Below, in pieces: positions 42,005 through 50,448 of a stretch of 64,000 nucleotides of DNA; positions within the stretch are counted from its first letter, which is position 1; each line of letters begins with the position of its first letter. Position numbers and translations under genes: made by a program. The stretch is from NCBI RefSeq assembly GCF_003202235.1, contig NZ_MASU01000001.1, positions 248,001-312,000 on the forward strand. Direction: 5' to 3'. The notes below the pieces were generated by a model that saw only the letters and a program-made list of their open reading frames with translations, was not told the origin of the DNA and ran no database searches. This DNA comes from Prauserella flavalba. GTDB lineage: Bacteria > Actinomycetota > Actinomycetes > Mycobacteriales > Pseudonocardiaceae.

Positions 42005-43333
42005 ATGACCTCAGCGCAGAAGCCGCGGAAGACGAGCACCGGCAGCAGGCGGAGCAAGGCGCCGACCGTGCGCAGGGTCGCGATCATCGGCGCCAACCGG
42101 ATCCCGTTCGCCCGCTCGAACGGTCCCTACGCGCACGCGTCCAACCAGGACATGCTCACCGCGGCCATCGACGGTCTGGTCAGCCGCTTCTCCCTACAGG
42201 ACGAGCAGCTCGGCGAGGTCGCGGCGAGCGCGGTGCTCAAGCACTCGCGCGACTTCAACCTCGCCAGGGAGTGCGTGCTCGGCAGCAGGCTCTCGCCCGC
42301 GACGCCGGCCTCCGACGTGCAGATGGCGTGCGGCACGGGCCTGCAGGCCATCGTCAACGTCGCCAACAAGATCGCGCTGGGCCAGCTCGACTCGGCCATC
42401 GCCGGCGGCGTCGACACCACGAGCGACGCCCCGCTCGCCGTCAACGACAACCTGCGCAGGCTGCTGGTGCGGCTCAACGCGGCCAAGTCGCTCGGCGACC
42501 GCCTCAAGCTCCTCGCGAAGGTCCGGCCCGGCCACATCGTGCCGGAGATCCCCCGCAACGCGGAGCCGCGCACGGGCCTTTCGATGGGCGAGCACGCGTC
42601 CCTCACCGCCAACACGTGGGAGGTCACGCGCGAGGAGCAGGACGAGCTCGCCGCGACCAGCCACCAGCGGCTCGCCGCCGCCTACGAGCGCGGATTCTTC
42701 GACGACCTCGTGACGCCGTACCTCGGCCTCACGCGCGACCAGAACCTGCGGCCCGACTCGACGCCGGAGAAGCTCGCCAGGCTCAAGCCCGTCTACGGGG
42801 GCCCGGACGGCACGATGACGGCGGGCAACTCGACGCCGCTCACCGACGGCGCCTCGACGGTGCTCCTGGCCACCGAGGAGTGGGCCAAGGAGCGCAACCT
42901 GCCGGTGCAGGCGTACCTCACGTTCTCGCAGACCGCGGCCGTCGACTACGTGCACGGCGAGGAGGGCCTGCTGATGGCGCCCGCGTACGCCGTGCCGAGG
43001 ATGCTCGACCGGGCCGGGCTCACGCTGGCCGATTTCGACTTCTACGAGATCCACGAGGCGTTCGCCTCGCAGGTACTCGCGACGCTCAAGGCGTGGGAGG
43101 ACCCGACGTTCACCAAGGAGCGGCTCGGCCGCGACGAACCGCTCGGCTCGATCGACCGCGACAAGCTCAACGTCAACGGCTCCTCGCTCGCCGCGGGACA
43201 CCCGTTCGCCGCGACCGGCGGCCGGATCGTCGGCACGCTCGCGAAACTGTTGCGGGAAAAGGGATCCGGACGTGGACTGATCTCGATCTGCGCCGCGGGG
43301 GGCCAGGGCATCACCGCGATTCTGGAGCGGTAG
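42005..43333 (+). CDS. fadA2: Acetyl-CoA acyltransferase (thiolase), FadA2-like
   Basis: A 442-residue thiolase with a complete active site: nucleophile Cys109 in [15 protein letters not shown], His399 in [11 protein letters not shown] and Cys429 in [10 protein letters not shown]. An N-terminal basic extension (about 25 residues) precedes the fold. It should cleave 3-oxoacyl-CoA to acetyl-CoA and a shortened acyl-CoA. ATG 42005 follows AGGAGGAGCA. The set FadE5, HtdX, FabG4 and FadA2 would cover dehydrogenation, hydration, (R)-specific 3-hydroxy oxidation/reduction and thiolysis. Unlike the thiolase at 19102, no catalytic residue is missing. Confidence 0.93.
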   Translation: MTSAQKPRKTSTGSRRSKAPTVRRVAIIGANRIPFARSNGPYAHASNQDMLTAAIDGLVSRFSLQDEQLGEVAASAVLKHSRDFNLARECVLGSRLSPATPASDVQMACGTGLQAIVNVANKIALGQLDSAIAGGVDTTSDAPLAVNDNLRRLLVRLNAAKSLGDRLKLLAKVRPGHIVPEIPRNAEPRTGLSMGEHASLTANTWEVTREEQDELAATSHQRLAAAYERGFFDDLVTPYLGLTRDQNLRPDSTPEKLARLKPVYGGPDGTMTAGNSTPLTDGASTVLLATEEWAKERNLPVQAYLTFSQTAAVDYVHGEEGLLMAPAYAVPRMLDRAGLTLADFDFYEIHEAFASQVLATLKAWEDPTFTKERLGRDEPLGSIDRDKLNVNGSSLAAGHPFAATGGRIVGTLAKLLREKGSGRGLISICAAGGQGITAILER

Positions 43334-43376
43334 TTCGCGGGCGGCAAAATCGCACGACTTTGTCGGAGGGCGCTCC

Positions 43377-43382
43377 TAGTCT
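43377..43382 (+). promoter_or_regulatory. Candidate -10 element, leaderless DrrA-like gene
   Basis: TAGTCT ends six bases before the ATG and no ribosome site is present, so the exporter mRNA may start at its first codon. No good -35 is visible. Confidence 0.35.
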
Positions 43383-43388
43383 GGCCGC

Positions 43389-44360
43389 ATGGCCGACACC
43401 GACAAGGGAGTCGCGGTCAGAGCACGCGGCCTCGTCAAGAACTACGGCACCACCCGGGCTCTCGACGGCGTGGATCTCGAGATCCCCACCGGGCAGGTAC
43501 TCGGCCTGCTCGGGCCCAACGGCGCGGGCAAGACCACCACCGTCCGCATCCTCACCACCCTGCTGCTGCCCGATTCGGGGGAGGCCGAGGTGGCGAGGCA
43601 CGACGTGCTGGCCGATCCCGACGGCGTGCGGCGCTCGATCGGGCTCTCCGGCCAGTACGCGGCCGTGGACGAGAACCTCACCGGCTTCGAGAACCTCTAC
43701 CTGGTCGCCCGGCTTTACGGGCAGCGGAAACCGCAGGCGCGCAAGCGCTCGCGCGAGCTGCTCGCCCGCTTCCGCCTCGACGAGGCCGCCGACCGGCCCG
43801 CGAAGGGCTACTCGGGCGGCATGCGGCGCAGGCTCGACCTCGCGGGCGCGCTCGTGGCCGAACCGAGCGTCGTGGTGCTCGACGAGCCCACCACCGGGCT
43901 CGACCCGCGCGGCCGGATCGAGATGTGGGAGGTCATCGAGCAACTCGTCGCCACCGGCGCCACCGTGCTGCTCACCACGCAGTACCTGGAGGAGGCCGAC
44001 CGGCTGGCCGACTCCGTGGTGGTGATCGACCGGGGCAGGGTGATCGCCAGGGGCACGCCGGACGAGCTCAAGAACCAGATCGGTGGCGAACGGCTCGAAC
44101 TCGTGATGGCCACCGCGGACGAGGTGCCGCTCGCGGTGCGCGTGCTCGGCGAGGTCGGCAGCGGTGAGCCCACGGTCGACGAACGCTCGCGCCGCGTCGA
44201 GGTGCTGGTGGACACCGGTACCAAGGCGCTGGTCGAGGCGCTGCGCAGGCTCGACGCGCAGGACGTGGTGGTGCAGGACGCGGCACTGCACCGGCCGACG
44301 CTCGACGACGTGTTCCTCTCGCTCACCGGGCACGGGACCACCGAGGAGGTGCCCTCGTGA
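43389..44360 (+). CDS. DrrA-like ABC exporter ATP-binding protein
   Basis: A 323-residue ABC ATPase of the daunorubicin-resistance (DrrA) class. Walker A is GPNGAGKTTT, the signature YSGGMRRRLDLAGAL, Walker B VVVLDEPTTGLDPR, and LLTTQYLEEADRLADS carries the His-to-Gln switch region typical of DrrA. The C-terminal extension ends LHRPTLDDVFLSLTGH. These pumps export hydrophobic drugs or lipids. The ATG lacks a ribosome site. The stop overlaps the permease GTG by four bases. Confidence 0.9.
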   Translation: MADTDKGVAVRARGLVKNYGTTRALDGVDLEIPTGQVLGLLGPNGAGKTTTVRILTTLLLPDSGEAEVARHDVLADPDGVRRSIGLSGQYAAVDENLTGFENLYLVARLYGQRKPQARKRSRELLARFRLDEAADRPAKGYSGGMRRRLDLAGALVAEPSVVVLDEPTTGLDPRGRIEMWEVIEQLVATGATVLLTTQYLEEADRLADSVVVIDRGRVIARGTPDELKNQIGGERLELVMATADEVPLAVRVLGEVGSGEPTVDERSRRVEVLVDTGTKALVEALRRLDAQDVVVQDAALHRPTLDDVFLSLTGHGTTEEVPS

Positions 44361-45172
44361 CCGCGCTGGCCAAGGTGCTCTCCGACAGCGGCGTCATCAC
44401 CTGGCGCAACGTGATGAACGTGCGGCGCAACCCTGAATGGCTGCTCGGGGCCACGCTGTTCCCCATCATGTTCGTGCTGATGTTCGCCTACGTCTTCGGC
44501 GGCGCCATCGGCGGTCCCGGCGGCGACAGCGTGGAGTACCGCGAGTTCCTCATCGCCGGCATCTTCGCGCAGACGGTGGCGTTCAACTCCTCCTACACCG
44601 TGATCGGCTTCGCCAACGACCTGCAGAAAGGCATCATCGACCGGTTCCGCTCGCTGCCGATGTCGCGCTTCGCGGTGATCGTGGGCCGCACGACGGCCGA
44701 CCAGGTGCTGAGCGTCGTCGTGCTGGTGGTGATGTCGGCGTGCGGCCTGCTGATCGGCTGGCGGATCCGCGGCAGCTTCCTCGACGCCGTGCTCGGCTAC
44801 CTGATGATCCTGCTGTTCGCGTTCGCGCTGTCCTGGGTCGGCGCCTACATCGGGCTCATCACGCCGAGCGTCGAGGTCGCCAACAGCGCGGGCCTGATCT
44901 GGATGTTCCCACTGACGTTCATCTCCTCGGCGTTCGTGCCGCAGGAGAGCCTGCCGGGCGTGCTGGGCACGATCGCCGACTGGAACCCGTTCACGGCGGC
45001 CGTCAACGCCACGCGCGATCTCTTCGGCAACGTGAGCCCGGCCGGTTGGCCACCACCCTCGGGCTGGCCTGCCGAGAACGCGGCGCTCTACGCGATCGTC
45101 AGCTCGGTGGCGATCATCGCGATCTTCGCGCCGCTGGCCACCGCGCGCTATCGCAGGGTGGCCAGCAAGTAG
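44357..45172 (+). CDS. DrrB-like ABC-2 exporter permease
   Basis: A 271-residue ABC-2 membrane protein with six helices. Family features are ITWRNVMNVRRNPEWLLGAT at the N-terminus, GFANDLQKGIIDRFRSLPMS in the cytosolic loop and SSAFVPQESLPGVLGTIADW before the last helices. GTG 44357 overlaps the DrrA-like stop. There is no adjacent biosynthetic cluster, so self-resistance to an antibiotic made here is not indicated. Confidence 0.9.
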   Translation: MTALAKVLSDSGVITWRNVMNVRRNPEWLLGATLFPIMFVLMFAYVFGGAIGGPGGDSVEYREFLIAGIFAQTVAFNSSYTVIGFANDLQKGIIDRFRSLPMSRFAVIVGRTTADQVLSVVVLVVMSACGLLIGWRIRGSFLDAVLGYLMILLFAFALSWVGAYIGLITPSVEVANSAGLIWMFPLTFISSAFVPQESLPGVLGTIADWNPFTAAVNATRDLFGNVSPAGWPPPSGWPAENAALYAIVSSVAIIAIFAPLATARYRRVASK

Positions 45173-45178
45173 GCGCGG

Positions 45179-45763
45179 TCAGCGGGAGAGAGCGGACTCG
45201 ACGGCCTTCGTGGCCTTGCCGGTCGCCTTGTCGACCGCCTTCGTGGCCCTGCCGGTCGCCTTGCCCGTCCTGCGCTGCACCGTGCTCGCCGTGTCCTGCA
45301 CCTGCTCCACGGCCTCGTGCGCGGCCTTCTTCGCGCGCCACGCCACGGACGGCTTGCCCTCGGTGTCGGCGGCGGCGAGCAGCAGCCCGCCCGCGAGGCC
45401 CGCGTTCTTGAGGAACTCGACCAGCTGCGCCTGGCGCTGCTCGGAGTCCTTCTCCTCCCAGAACGGGTGCCCGGCGACGGTCGTGGGCACGAGGCTGCCG
45501 AGCAGCATCAGTGCCGACACCCTCGGCAGCCGGCCCAGCGCGAGGAGCGTCCCGCCGACGATCTTCACGGCGGCGTCCACCTTCACCAGGCTCACCGGGT
45601 CGGTCGGCACCTGGTCTGGCAACGATTCGGCTTTCGGTGCGACGGTCTGGTCGACCAGCGGCTTCGCTGCCTGCGCATGGCCTTCGGGGTCTCGCAGAGC
45701 GTTGATGCCGCCGGAGATGAAGATGGAGGCGAGGAGCGGGCGCGCCACTCGACGGAGAATCAT
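45179..45763 (-). CDS. DoxX-family membrane protein with Lys/Ala-rich tail
   Basis: A 194-residue protein. The first 150 residues have the DoxX pattern of four helices: RPLLASIFISGGINALRDPE, VDAAVKIVGGTLLALGRLPR, ALMLLGSLVPTTVAGHPFWE and LKNAGLAGGLLLAAADTEGK. The C-terminal 45 residues are a repetitive basic helix (KATGRATKAVDKATGKATKA). DoxX proteins are linked to redox and envelope stress functions in actinobacteria. ATG 45761-45763 is preceded by GGAAGG. It is convergent with the exporter permease, with six bases between stops. Confidence 0.85.
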   Translation of the reverse strand: MILRRVARPLLASIFISGGINALRDPEGHAQAAKPLVDQTVAPKAESLPDQVPTDPVSLVKVDAAVKIVGGTLLALGRLPRVSALMLLGSLVPTTVAGHPFWEEKDSEQRQAQLVEFLKNAGLAGGLLLAAADTEGKPSVAWRAKKAAHEAVEQVQDTASTVQRRTGKATGRATKAVDKATGKATKAVESALSR

Positions 45764-45838
45764 CGCGACCTTCCTTGACGAGGAGAAACAGTCCGCCAGG
45801 GAACTACCCACTACTCGCCGTCTTCACCCATCTACGTG

Positions 45839-45860
45839 TTTCTAGTGATCACACTAGAAA
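45839..45860 (-). terminator. Hairpin after the glycerophosphodiesterase gene
   Basis: TTTCTAGTG and CACTAGAAA pair perfectly around ATCA, four bases beyond the stop codon of the gene at 45864-46907. It probably ends that transcript; an operator role for the DoxX gene downstream is the alternative. Confidence 0.5.
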
Positions 45861-45863
45861 GCG

Positions 45864-46907
45864 CTAGCGAAGCGGATACGACCTCGGGAGCTTGAACCCG
45901 CGCTCCTTCGCGACCTCCCGCAGCCGGTCCGGGTAGTCGGTGATGATCCCGTCCACGCCGTCGTCGATCAGCTTGTGCATGGTGGCCTTGTCGTTGATCG
46001 TCCACGGGATCACCTTCAGCCCGGCCCGGTGCGCCTCGTCGACGAGGGCCTTGGTGGTGAAGGGGACGTAGCCCGGATCGCTCACCGAGCCGCCCTGCGG
46101 GTTGCCGTGCACGGGGGACAGGGCGCTCGCGCCGAACGACTTCACCGCGCGCACCGGGCTCCCGCCGAAGTCGTCGATGTCGAGCCCGCCGAGCCACGGC
46201 GACTTCCCCGGCTGCCCGACCTGCAGGAACTCGGGCTGGGTCAGCGCGACCACCGGCAGCCACGGCGCCCGTTCGCGCACCAGCATGAGCGCGCCCCAGT
46301 CGAAGCTCTGGATCGAGACGTTGCGGGCGAAGCCCGAGCGCAGCACCTCCCACACCACGCGGTCGACGAACTGCTCGCGCGGAGCGGTCTCGTGCGGCGC
46401 CGCGGCCTCGACCTTGGTCTCGATGTTGAACCTGACGTGCCACGCGCGGTGCTCGCGCACGAGCGCGAACAGCTCGGCCAGCGTCGGCATCGTCGCGCCG
46501 GGGGAGAGTTCCTGGTCCGGGTGGTTCGGCTGCCGCTGCGAGCCGCAGTCGAGCGTGCGGACCTGGGCGAAGGTCAGGTCCTTGAGGTACTTGCCCGCAT
46601 AGGGGTACTGCGGGTCCCCCGGCCACAGCGGCGCAGTGTCGGCGCATTTGGCGGGGTTGATCCTGCGATCGTGGGTGATCACCTCGCGGCCGTCGCGGGT
46701 GATCTGGATGTCGAGCTCCAGCGTGGTGACGCCGAGCGAGAGCGCCTTGGAGAACGCGGCGAGTGTGCCCTCCACGGTCAGGCCGAGCCCACCGCGGTGG
46801 GCCTGGATGTCGAAGGTCTTGTGCTTCGGCTTGGCGGTGGCGACGCCGGTGAGGGCGAGTACCGCCACCAGCCCCGTCACGAGCACCGTGAGTGTCCGTT
46901 TCGTCAT
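45864..46907 (-). CDS. Secreted glycerophosphodiester phosphodiesterase
   Basis: A 347-residue protein with a cleavable signal peptide (MTKRTLTVLVTGLVAVLALT, cut near VATA). The GDPD catalytic region starts IQAHRGGLGLTVEGTLAAFS, with LELDIQITRDGREVITHDRR supplying the metal-binding Glu-Leu-Asp and catalytic His. A late block is VIPWTINDKATMHKLIDDGV followed by DGIITDYPD. It hydrolyses glycerophosphodiesters to glycerol 3-phosphate plus an alcohol outside the cell, giving phosphate or glycerol from lipid headgroups. ATG 46905-46907 is preferred; a GTG six bases upstream is possible. Confidence 0.9.
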   Translation of the reverse strand: MTKRTLTVLVTGLVAVLALTGVATAKPKHKTFDIQAHRGGLGLTVEGTLAAFSKALSLGVTTLELDIQITRDGREVITHDRRINPAKCADTAPLWPGDPQYPYAGKYLKDLTFAQVRTLDCGSQRQPNHPDQELSPGATMPTLAELFALVREHRAWHVRFNIETKVEAAAPHETAPREQFVDRVVWEVLRSGFARNVSIQSFDWGALMLVRERAPWLPVVALTQPEFLQVGQPGKSPWLGGLDIDDFGGSPVRAVKSFGASALSPVHGNPQGGSVSDPGYVPFTTKALVDEAHRAGLKVIPWTINDKATMHKLIDDGVDGIITDYPDRLREVAKERGFKLPRSYPLR

Positions 46908-47036
46908 GGTCACGTGGCGACGCTCGCACGCGTGGGTGACGGACAGGCGAACCGAAGCTGTCCGTGCGGGACACGCCGATAACCGTTTCTCGCGCAATAT
47001 CGGGCTCGCGCTAGAGAACCCAATAGTGTCGTAGTG

Positions 47037-48233
47037 ATGGACCCCGTGCGGAATCCGTTCGCCCCGGGCGCAGGGCAGCGCCCACCCGAGCTGGCCGGCC
47101 GGGAGCGCGAACTCCAGGCGTTCGAAGTGGTACTGGAGCGGGTCGCGCGAGGCAGGCCGGAGCGCAGCCTCATGCTCACCGGACTGCGTGGCGTGGGCAA
47201 GACCGTGCTGCTCGGCGAGCTGCGCTCGATGGCGATCCGGCGTGGTTGGGGCGCGGGCAAGGTCGAGGCGCGGCCCGACGCCGAGTTGCGCAGGCCGCTC
47301 TCGGCCGCGCTGCACCGGGCGATCCGTGACCTCGCCGTGCGGCACCGGGCACCCGAACGGGTGGACGAGGTGCTGGGCGTGCTCAAGGCGTTCGCGCTCA
47401 AGGCCAACAGGCCGGACGCGAAGCTGCGCGACCGCTGGCAACCGGGCATCGACGTGCCACCCGCACAGGGCAGGGCCGACTCCGGCGACATCGAGATCGA
47501 CCTCGTGGAGCTGTTCACCGACGTCGCCGAACTCGCGACCGACGTGGGCACCGGCGTGGCACTGCTGATCGACGAGATCCAGGACCTCGTGCCCCAGGAC
47601 GTCTCGGCGCTGTGCGCGGCGTGCCACGAGCTGTCGCAGTCCGGGGCGCCACTGGTGGTGGTCGGCGCGGGCCTGCCGCACGTGCCCGCGGTGCTCTCGG
47701 CGTCGAAGTCGTACTCGGAGCGCCTCTTCCGCTACACCCGCATCGACAGGCTGAGCAGGGGAGACGCCGACCGCGCCGTGCTCGCGCCCGTCGAGCGGGA
47801 GGAGGCGGAGATCGCCCCGAAAGCTCTCGAGGAGCTGTTCACGGCCTCGGGCGGTTACCCGTACTTCGTGCAGGCGTACGGCAAGGCGGCATGGGACGCC
47901 GCGCCGTCGAATCCGATCACCGAGGAGGACGTCCGGGTCGCCGCACCCGAGGCGGAGGCCGAGCTCGCCGTGGGCTTCTTCGGGTCGCGCGTCGAGCGCG
48001 CGACGCCGGCCGAACGGGAGTACCTGCGCGCGATGGCCGAGCTGACGCAGGGCAGGGACGAGAGCGCGGGCACGTCCGACGTCGCCGTCTACCTCGGCCG
48101 CAAGCCGTCGTCGCTCTCGCCGGCGAGGGACAGCCTGATGAAGAAGGGGCTCGTCTACTCCGCGGAGCGCGGCCACATCGCGTTCACGGTGCCGCACTTC
48201 GGCCAGTACCTGCTGAGCCGCGTCGACGATTGA
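47037..48233 (+). CDS. AAA/STAND-type ATPase with C-terminal winged helix
   Basis: A 398-residue P-loop ATPase. Walker A is TGLRGVGKT (Lys55) and Walker B ALLIDEIQD (Asp179, Glu180). A sensor-like VVVGAGLPHV follows, then SGGYPYFVQAYGKAAWD as in ORC/Cdc6-like and archaeal-type ATPase (DUF234-related) proteins. The C-terminal 80 residues resemble a winged helix (VAVYLGRKPSSLSPARDSLM, KKGLVYSAERGHIAFTVPHF). It may be a DNA-binding or toxin-like switch protein; no partner is encoded next to it. ATG 47037 lies after TAGTGT plus seven bases and may be leaderless. Confidence 0.8.
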   Translation: MDPVRNPFAPGAGQRPPELAGRERELQAFEVVLERVARGRPERSLMLTGLRGVGKTVLLGELRSMAIRRGWGAGKVEARPDAELRRPLSAALHRAIRDLAVRHRAPERVDEVLGVLKAFALKANRPDAKLRDRWQPGIDVPPAQGRADSGDIEIDLVELFTDVAELATDVGTGVALLIDEIQDLVPQDVSALCAACHELSQSGAPLVVVGAGLPHVPAVLSASKSYSERLFRYTRIDRLSRGDADRAVLAPVEREEAEIAPKALEELFTASGGYPYFVQAYGKAAWDAAPSNPITEEDVRVAAPEAEAELAVGFFGSRVERATPAEREYLRAMAELTQGRDESAGTSDVAVYLGRKPSSLSPARDSLMKKGLVYSAERGHIAFTVPHFGQYLLSRVDD

Positions 48234-48238
48234 GCCTT

Positions 48239-48284
48239 CTAGAGCTTTCTAGCTCGGTTCCTATAAACCCGTAGAAAGAGCTAG
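48239..48284 (+). terminator. Hairpin after the AAA ATPase gene
   Basis: CTAGAGCTTTCTA (48239-48251) and TAGAAAGAGCTAG (48272-48284) pair at 11 of 13 positions around a 20-base loop, starting six bases after the stop. The right arm closely resembles the sequence beside the glycerophosphodiesterase stop (TAGAAAGCGCTAGCG at 45855). Confidence 0.5.
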
Positions 48285-48359
48285 CGGTCAATGCTGGCCG
48301 GATGACGGCCATCACCCCCTATGATCTTTCGGCGAGTAAGCCATCTCACCGGACGATCA

Positions 48360-48389
48360 TTGGCGACTTTGTGAAAAAAGGTACATAAT
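48360..48389 (+). promoter_or_regulatory. Promoter for the 53-residue protein gene
   Basis: TTGGCG (48360-48365) and CATAAT (48384-48389) are 18 bases apart in a locally AT-rich stretch. GGTAC and GTACC (48380-48402) flank the -10 region as a small inverted repeat that could be an operator. Confidence 0.45.
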
Positions 48390-48440
48390 GGGATACGTAC
48401 CGGCCAACCGACGAGACCCTAAGGGGATGCCGCAGAACCG

Positions 48441-48602
48441 ATGAACAACATCGCCGCCCGCCTCCGTGCCCGCCGTGCCGAGAACCGCACCCGCCGAGCG
48501 ATCAACCGCGCGATCGACAACGCCGCGACCGCGACCATGCGCGAAGAGCTCATCGCCATCGCGCAGACACGCCCCCGCTACGAGCGCTCACCGCGCGTGT
48601 GA
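48441..48602 (+). CDS. Small basic protein of 53 residues
   Basis: A short frame beginning MNNIAARLRARRAENRTRRA and ending RPRYERSPRV. It is rich in Arg and Ala and predicted almost fully helical (AINRAIDNAATATMREELIA). There is no membrane segment or Cys. Support comes from its context: a good promoter about 50 bases upstream, strong GC bias at third positions, and a textbook terminator 60 bases downstream. I believe similar short proteins occur in other Pseudonocardiaceae, but I know of no function. A nucleic-acid-binding role would fit the charge. Confidence 0.7.
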   Translation: MNNIAARLRARRAENRTRRAINRAIDNAATATMREELIAIAQTRPRYERSPRV

Positions 48603-48662
48603 CCTGAATTACAATCAACCGAGGGTGTAACGCCGGCAAAGGTGGCGTCGATACCCCACATG

Positions 48663-48707
48663 ACCCCGTGATGCTGGCGGACCCCCGACCTGGCAGCATC
48701 ACGGGGT
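48663..48707 (+). terminator. Strong intrinsic terminator after the small gene
   Basis: ACCCCGTGATGCTG (48663-48676) and CAGCATCACGGGGT (48694-48707) form a perfect 14-bp stem with a 17-base loop, followed by T-rich sequence including a run of seven or more T (48724-48731). This is the clearest rho-independent terminator in the window. Confidence 0.85.
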
Positions 48708-48741
48708 TTCCATATTTTCGCCTCTTTTTTTACCGCTATCA

Positions 48742-48766
48742 TTGACTCAGTCAACGAAATTGTTGA
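48742..48766. promoter_or_regulatory. Overlapping palindromic operators upstream of the MarR-GNAT gene
   Basis: TTGAC-TCA-GTCAA (48742-48754) is a perfect palindrome, overlapped by TCAAC...GTTGA (48751-48766). TATCAT (48737-48742) is a possible -10. The sites end nine bases before the ATG. Such symmetry suits autoregulation by the MarR domain. Confidence 0.6.
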
Positions 48767-48774
48767 GGTGGTCA

Positions 48775-49698
48775 ATGAGTACCGAGCCCGAGCGGATCGC
48801 CGGTGTCCGCGCCTTCAACCGGCTCTACACGCGCGTGATCGGGGTGCTCGACGAGGGCCTGGTCGGGTCCGACTACTCGCTCAGCGAGGCCCGCGTGCTC
48901 TACGAGCTCGCCCAGCAGGACGTTCACGACGTGCCCGAGCTGCGCAAACGCCTCGACCTCGACGCCGGGTACGCCAGCAGGCTGCTCGCGAAGCTCGAGG
49001 GACAGGGCCTGCTCGCGCGTGAGCGCTCCGAGAGCGACGCCCGCAGGCAGACGGTGAGGCTCACCGAGCTGGGGCGCAAGACACAGGCCACGCTGGAGCA
49101 GAGCACCGACGCCCAGATCGGCGAGCTGCTCGGCGACCTCACCGACTCCGACCAGCGCCGCCTGCTCGCCGCGATGGGCACCATCACCAGGCTCCTCGGC
49201 GGGCACCGCTCCGATCCCACGCTGGTGCTGCGCCCGCTGCGCGCGGGCGACTACGGCTGGGTGGTGCAGCGGCACGGCGAGCTGTACGCGCGGGAGTACG
49301 GCTTCGACGCCGGCTTCGAAGGGCTCGTCGCCGGGATCGTCGCGGAGTACGTGGCCGCCGAGGGCAGCGCGCGGCAGGCAGGCTGGATCGCCGAGCTGGA
49401 CGGCGAGCCCGTCGGATCGGTGTTCTGCGTCCAGGGCGGCGCCGCCGACACGGCCAAGCTGCGCCTGCTGCTCGTGGAGCCCAGCGCGCGCGGGCACGGC
49501 GTCGGCAAGCGGCTGGTCGCCGAGTGCGTCGAGTTCGCCCGCCGCTCCGGCTACCGCTCGATGGAGCTGTGGACGCAGAGCATCCTCACCGCGGCGCGCG
49601 CGATCTACCGGCAAGCGGGGTTCCAGCTGGAGCGCAGCGAGGAACACCACAGCTGGGGCAAGGGCCTCGTCTCCGAGGTCTGGCGACGCCCGCTCTAG
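48775..49698 (+). CDS. MarR family regulator fused to a GNAT acetyltransferase
   Basis: A 307-residue two-domain protein. Residues 1-140 form a MarR winged helix: YSLSEARVLYELAQQDVHDV, LRKRLDLDAGYASRLLAKLE, QGLLARERSESDARRQTVRL. Residues 155-307 form a GNAT domain: RPLRAGDYGWVVQRHGELYA, LRLLLVEPSARGHGVGKRLV with the acetyl-CoA-binding RGHGVGKR, and AIYRQAGFQLERSEEHHSWG. ATG 48775 follows GAGG at seven bases. The upstream palindromes fit autoregulation. The acetylated substrate is unknown. Confidence 0.9.
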   Translation: MSTEPERIAGVRAFNRLYTRVIGVLDEGLVGSDYSLSEARVLYELAQQDVHDVPELRKRLDLDAGYASRLLAKLEGQGLLARERSESDARRQTVRLTELGRKTQATLEQSTDAQIGELLGDLTDSDQRRLLAAMGTITRLLGGHRSDPTLVLRPLRAGDYGWVVQRHGELYAREYGFDAGFEGLVAGIVAEYVAAEGSARQAGWIAELDGEPVGSVFCVQGGAADTAKLRLLLVEPSARGHGVGKRLVAECVEFARRSGYRSMELWTQSILTAARAIYRQAGFQLERSEEHHSWGKGLVSEVWRRPL

Positions 49699-49700
49699 GA

Positions 49701-49795
49701 GCGTGCTGAACGACCCCGCCCGTAGCGAGCGGCGATCCAGACGGTGATCTCGCCGTCCGGGCGTCGCGCAGTAGGGCAGCTGTTGTTCAGCGCGC
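49701..49795. repeat. Inverted repeat between convergent genes
   Basis: GCGTGCTGAACGAC (49701-49714) and GTTGTTCAGCGCGC (49782-49795) are complementary at 12 of 14 positions and enclose 67 bases. They fill the gap between the MarR-GNAT and AhpD-like stops exactly. It could be a bidirectional terminator or the remnant of a very small inserted element. Confidence 0.45.
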
Positions 49796-50362
49796 CTACC
49801 GGCCCATCGGGTAGAACTCCGGGTTCGGCTTCAGCGCGGTGAGGTGGGCGAGCCGGTTCGACATCGCGAACAGCGCCGTGATCGAGCCGACGTCCCAGAT
49901 CTCGTCCTCGGTCAGCCCGGCCGCCCGCGCCGCCGCGAGCTGCCGCTCCCCGAACTTCGCCGAGTCGTGCGCCAGCGCGAGCGCGAGATCGACGATCGCC
50001 CGGCCGCGTTCGTCCAGCTCCACCTGCCAAGGGTTGCTGGACACGCGGTCGGCCAGCTCCGGATCCTTCGAGCGGATCCGCAGGATGGCGCCGTGGGCCA
50101 CCACGCAGTACGTGCAGTGGTTGGCGCCCGACGTCGCCACCACCACCAGCTCCCGCTCGGCTTTGCTCAGTCCCTCAGCGCGGTTCATCAGCGCGTCGTG
50201 GTAGTCGAGGAACGCGCGCAGCTCGTCTGGCCTGCGCCCGAGCGCGCGGAAGATGTTCGGCACGAAACCCGACTTCTCGGCGATCGCGCCGATCCGCTCA
50301 CGCAGGTCCTCGGGCAGCTCCTCAGGTTCGACCACGCCGAACCTGCTCACCTCGTCGCTCAT
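49796..50362 (-). CDS. AhpD-like carboxymuconolactone decarboxylase family protein
   Basis: A 188-residue all-helical protein of the CMD/AhpD superfamily. The redox motif is ANHCTYCVVAHG, with Cys83, Cys86 and His90, as in peroxidase-related alkylhydroperoxidase proteins. PNIFRALGRRPDELRAFLDY before it and LTEDEIWDVGSITALFAMSN after it are typical. It likely reduces peroxides or disulfides in the cytosol. The ATG (50360-50362) lacks a clear ribosome site; another ATG is nine bases upstream. Confidence 0.85.
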   Translation of the reverse strand: MSDEVSRFGVVEPEELPEDLRERIGAIAEKSGFVPNIFRALGRRPDELRAFLDYHDALMNRAEGLSKAERELVVVATSGANHCTYCVVAHGAILRIRSKDPELADRVSSNPWQVELDERGRAIVDLALALAHDSAKFGERQLAAARAAGLTEDEIWDVGSITALFAMSNRLAHLTALKPNPEFYPMGR

Positions 50363-50448
50363 GGATGTCACGCTAGCCGTGTCGATTTCCGCTGTCCTCG
50401 TTCGTCTGCCGGGTGACCGTCAACAAGCATCGAGATTGAGGAGGCAAC

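Noticed and set aside
43389-45172. Antibiotic biosynthetic cluster with a DrrAB self-resistance pump
   Set aside because: Neighbouring genes are lipid metabolism, DoxX and glycerophosphodiesterase; no PKS, NRPS or tailoring set is present.
48302-48388. A 28-residue frame between the AAA ATPase and the 53-residue gene
   Set aside because: No ribosome site, and it overlaps the likely promoter of the next gene; too short to support alone.
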